DNA of 7,179 bases, from positions 1-7,179 of the forward strand of contig JAGVUH010000224.1 in NCBI GenBank assembly GCA_019136395.1, given 5' to 3'. Positions 4,958-7,179 of the stretch are shown here, piece after piece. Every line of letters begins with the position of its first letter. Position 1 is the first letter of the stretch. The DNA is from Gammaproteobacteria bacterium. GTDB lineage: Bacteria > Pseudomonadota > Gammaproteobacteria > Chromatiales > Chromatiaceae. The notes under the pieces were generated by a model. It made no database searches, was not told where the DNA came from, and was given only the letters and a program-made list of their open reading frames with translations. The position numbers and the translations under genes were made by a program.

Positions 4958-7177
4958 TTAGACCGCCACGCCCTTGGCGGTCTCCGCGTACTCCTCGATC
5001 TGGTCGAAGTTCATGTAGCGGTAAACGCTGGCCTTGTCGGCGTCGATGATGCCCATCTCGGCCTGATACTCGGCCACCGTCGGCAGCTTACCCAGCTTGG
5101 AGGCGATGGCCGCCAGTTCCGCCGAGGCCAGGTAGACGTTGGTGTTCTTGCCCAGGCGGTTGGGGAAGTTGCGGGTGCTGGTGGAGACCACGGTGGCCCC
5201 TTCGCGCACCTGGGCCTGGTTACCCATGCACAGGCTGCAGCCCGGCATCTCGGTGCGGGCGCCGGCGACGCCGAAGGTGTTGTAGTGACCTTCCTTGACC
5301 AGTTCGCCCTGGTCCATCTTGGTTGGCGGGGCCACCCACAGCTTGACCGGGATATCGCGCTTGCCGCCCAGCAGCTTGGCCGCGGCGCGGAAGTGGCCGA
5401 TGTTGGTCATGCAGGAGCCGATGAAGGCCTCGTCGATCTGGGTGCCGGCCACCTCGGACAGGAACTTGGCGTCGTCCGGGTCGTTGGGGCAGCAGAGGAT
5501 GGGCTCCTTGATCGCGTTGAGGTCGATGTCGATCACCGCCGCGTACTCGGCATCGGCATCGGCCGCCAGCAATTGCGGGTTGGCCAGCCAGGCCTCGACG
5601 TTCTTGATGCGCCGCTCCAGGGTACGCTTGTCCTGGTAGCCGTCGGCGATCATGTTCTTCATCAGCACGACGTTGCTGGTGAGGTACTCGATGATGGGTG
5701 CCTTATTCAGCTTGATGGTGCAGCCGGCGGCAGAGCGTTCGGCGCTGGCGTCAGACAGCTCGAAGGCCTGCTCCACCTTGAGGTCCGGCAGGCCCTCGAT
5801 CTCCAGGATGCGGCCGGAGAAGATGTTCTTCTTGCCGGCCTTGGCCACCGTCAGCAGCCCTTGCTTGATGGCGTACAGCGGAATGGCATGCACCAGGTCG
5901 CGCAGGGTGACGCCGGGCTGCATCTCGCCCGAGAAGCGCACCAGTACCGACTCGGGCATGTCGAGGGGCATGACGCCAGTGGCGGCGGCGAAGGCCACCA
6001 GGCCGGAGCCGGCGGGGAAGCTGATGCCGATGGGGAAGCGGGTGTGGCTGTCGCCGCCGGTGCCCACGGTGTCGGGCAGGAGCAGGCGGTTGAGCCAGGA
6101 GTGGATGACACCGTCGCCTGGCCGCAGGGAGACGCCGCCGCGGGTGCTGATGAAGGCCGGCAGCTCGCGATGGGTCTTGACGTCCACCGGCTTGGGATAG
6201 GCGGCGGTGTGGCAGAAGGACTGCATCACCAGGTCGGCGGAGAAGCCCAGGCAGGCCAAGTCCTTGAGCTCGTCGCGGGTCATGGGGCCAGTGGTGTCCT
6301 GGCTGCCGACGGTGGTCATGCGCGGCTCGCAGTAGGTGCCGGGGCGGATGCCATGGCCCTCGGGCAGGCCGCAGGCGCGGCCGACCATCTTCTGCGCCAG
6401 GGTGAAGCCCTTGCCGGAATCCACCGGGGCCTTGGGCAGGCGGAAGGCGGTGGAGTGGGGCAGGCCCAAAAAGTCCCGGGCCTTGGCGGTAAGGCCGCGG
6501 CCGATGATCAGGTTGATGCGCCCGCCAGCCTGGACCTCGTCGAGCAGCACCTCGCTCTTGAGGGCGAACTCGGCCAGGACCTCGTCCGTGCCGTGCTTGA
6601 CCAGCTTGCCGTCATAGGGACGGATGTCGACCACGTCGCCCATCTCCAGCTTGGAGACGTCCAGCTCGATGGGCAGGGAGCCCGAGTCCTCCTGGGTGTT
6701 GAAGAAGATGGGCGCGATCTTACCGCCGAGGGTGACGCCGCCGAAGCGCTTGTTGGGGACGAAGGGGATATCCTGACCGGTCGCCCAGATGACGCTGTTG
6801 GTGGCCGACTTGCGGCTGGAGCCGGTACCGACCACGTCGCCGACGTAGGCCACCAGGTGGCCCTTCTGCTTCAGGTCCTCGATGAATTGGATGGGGCCGC
6901 GCTTGCCGTCTTCTTCGGGCTGGAAGGCCGCGTCGGGGCGGGTGTTCTTGAGCATCGCCAGGTAGTGCAGGGGGATGTCCGGGCGGCTCCAGGCATCGGG
7001 GGCGGGCGACAGGTCGTCGGTGTTGGTCTCGCCGGGGACCTTGAAGACGGTGACGGTGATGGACTGGGGCACCGCGGGGCGGCTGGTGAACCACTCGGCG
7101 TCGGCCCAGCTCTGGATGACCTCCTGGGCCTTGGCGTTGCCGGCCTTGGCCTTCTCGGCGACGTCATTGAAGAAGTC
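4958..7177 (-). CDS. acnB: Aconitate hydratase B (bifunctional aconitase / 2-methylisocitrate dehydratase), N-terminus beyond window
   Basis: The visible 739 residues cover all but about the first 125 of the ~865-aa AcnB, which interconverts citrate and isocitrate in the TCA cycle and can also hydrate 2-methylaconitate. The frame is open to the window edge; a GTG at 7072 is an internal valine. In order one sees the end of the HEAT-like domain ([12 protein letters not shown]), the swivel domain ([45 protein letters not shown]), and then the catalytic domains ([64 protein letters not shown]). The three [4Fe-4S] cysteines are present: one in [10 protein letters not shown] (codon at 5411-5413) and two in [10 protein letters not shown] (codons at 5237-5239 and 5228-5230). 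The C-terminus ends VAV-TAA. It is an intact-looking, strongly conserved core gene in high-GC codon use, convergent with the accessory gene to its left. Confidence 0.98.
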   Translation of the reverse strand, partial: DFFNDVAEKAKAGNAKAQEVIQSWADAEWFTSRPAVPQSITVTVFKVPGETNTDDLSPAPDAWSRPDIPLHYLAMLKNTRPDAAFQPEEDGKRGPIQFIEDLKQKGHLVAYVGDVVGTGSSRKSATNSVIWATGQDIPFVPNKRFGGVTLGGKIAPIFFNTQEDSGSLPIELDVSKLEMGDVVDIRPYDGKLVKHGTDEVLAEFALKSEVLLDEVQAGGRINLIIGRGLTAKARDFLGLPHSTAFRLPKAPVDSGKGFTLAQKMVGRACGLPEGHGIRPGTYCEPRMTTVGSQDTTGPMTRDELKDLACLGFSADLVMQSFCHTAAYPKPVDVKTHRELPAFISTRGGVSLRPGDGVIHSWLNRLLLPDTVGTGGDSHTRFPIGISFPAGSGLVAFAAATGVMPLDMPESVLVRFSGEMQPGVTLRDLVHAIPLYAIKQGLLTVAKAGKKNIFSGRILEIEGLPDLKVEQAFELSDASAERSAAGCTIKLNKAPIIEYLTSNVVLMKNMIADGYQDKRTLERRIKNVEAWLANPQLLAADADAEYAAVIDIDLNAIKEPILCCPNDPDDAKFLSEVAGTQIDEAFIGSCMTNIGHFRAAAKLLGGKRDIPVKLWVAPPTKMDQGELVKEGHYNTFGVAGARTEMPGCSLCMGNQAQVREGATVVSTSTRNFPNRLGKNTNVYLASAELAAIASKLGKLPTVAEYQAEMGIIDADKASVYRYMNFDQIEEYAETAKGVAV

Positions 7178-7179
7178 GA

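Noticed and set aside
5295..6200. Two long plus-strand open frames (114 and 182 aa) opposite acnB
   Set aside because: They are antisense shadows of a high-GC, strongly conserved gene and show Ser/Arg-rich, domain-free translations.
7070..7072. GTG as a start codon for acnB
   Set aside because: The upstream frame remains open and encodes the conserved AcnB stretch DAEWFTSRP, so the GTG is an internal valine.

Overview
The window has the character of a high-GC gammaproteobacterial chromosome. The AcnB at the right edge follows the enterobacterial AcnB closely along its whole visible length, and the sensor-kinase tail at the left edge is EnvZ-like. The gene pairing hints at a Chromatiales-type purple sulfur bacterium, but that is only a guess.

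Layout, left to right. (1) 3-272 (+): the C-terminal end of a sensor histidine kinase, cut by the window edge. (2) 273-466: a spacer clearly richer in A/T than its neighbours, packed with short perfect inverted repeats. (3) 467-1366 (+): a complete cation diffusion facilitator (CDF) metal-efflux transporter. (4) 1401-3320 (+): an unusual two-enzyme fusion, 34 bases after the transporter. Its N-terminal half is a Clp1/Grc3-type polynucleotide 5'-kinase and its C-terminal half is an RNase Z-type metallo-beta-lactamase nuclease. The 3' end looks damaged. The segment that should carry the last metal-binding histidine is missing, and the normal C-terminal tail survives in another frame at 3229-3288. 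(5) 3335-3573 (+): a small antitoxin-like gene followed, with a one-base overlap, by an 11-codon relic of its RelE/ParE-type toxin. (6) 3643-4842 (+): a 399-aa protein with an N-terminal helix-turn-helix-like segment and a charged coiled coil, of unknown function. (7) 4843-4957: a convergent intergenic stretch with a 21-bp hairpin. (8) 4958-7177 (-): acnB, aconitate hydratase B, lacking only its first ~125 residues beyond the window edge.

Functionally the window combines housekeeping genes (two-component signalling, metal efflux, TCA cycle) with an A/T-richer accessory insert at about 3300-4850. That insert carries the orphan antitoxin and the unknown HTH protein, and it starts right beside the damaged 3' end of the fusion gene. 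The most interesting object is the kinase-RNase Z fusion. Both halves belong to RNA-end-processing families: a phosphodiesterase that leaves 3'-OH and 5'-phosphate ends, and a kinase that phosphorylates 5'-OH ends. One polypeptide could therefore in principle process and repair RNA termini, although this particular copy appears to have lost nuclease activity.
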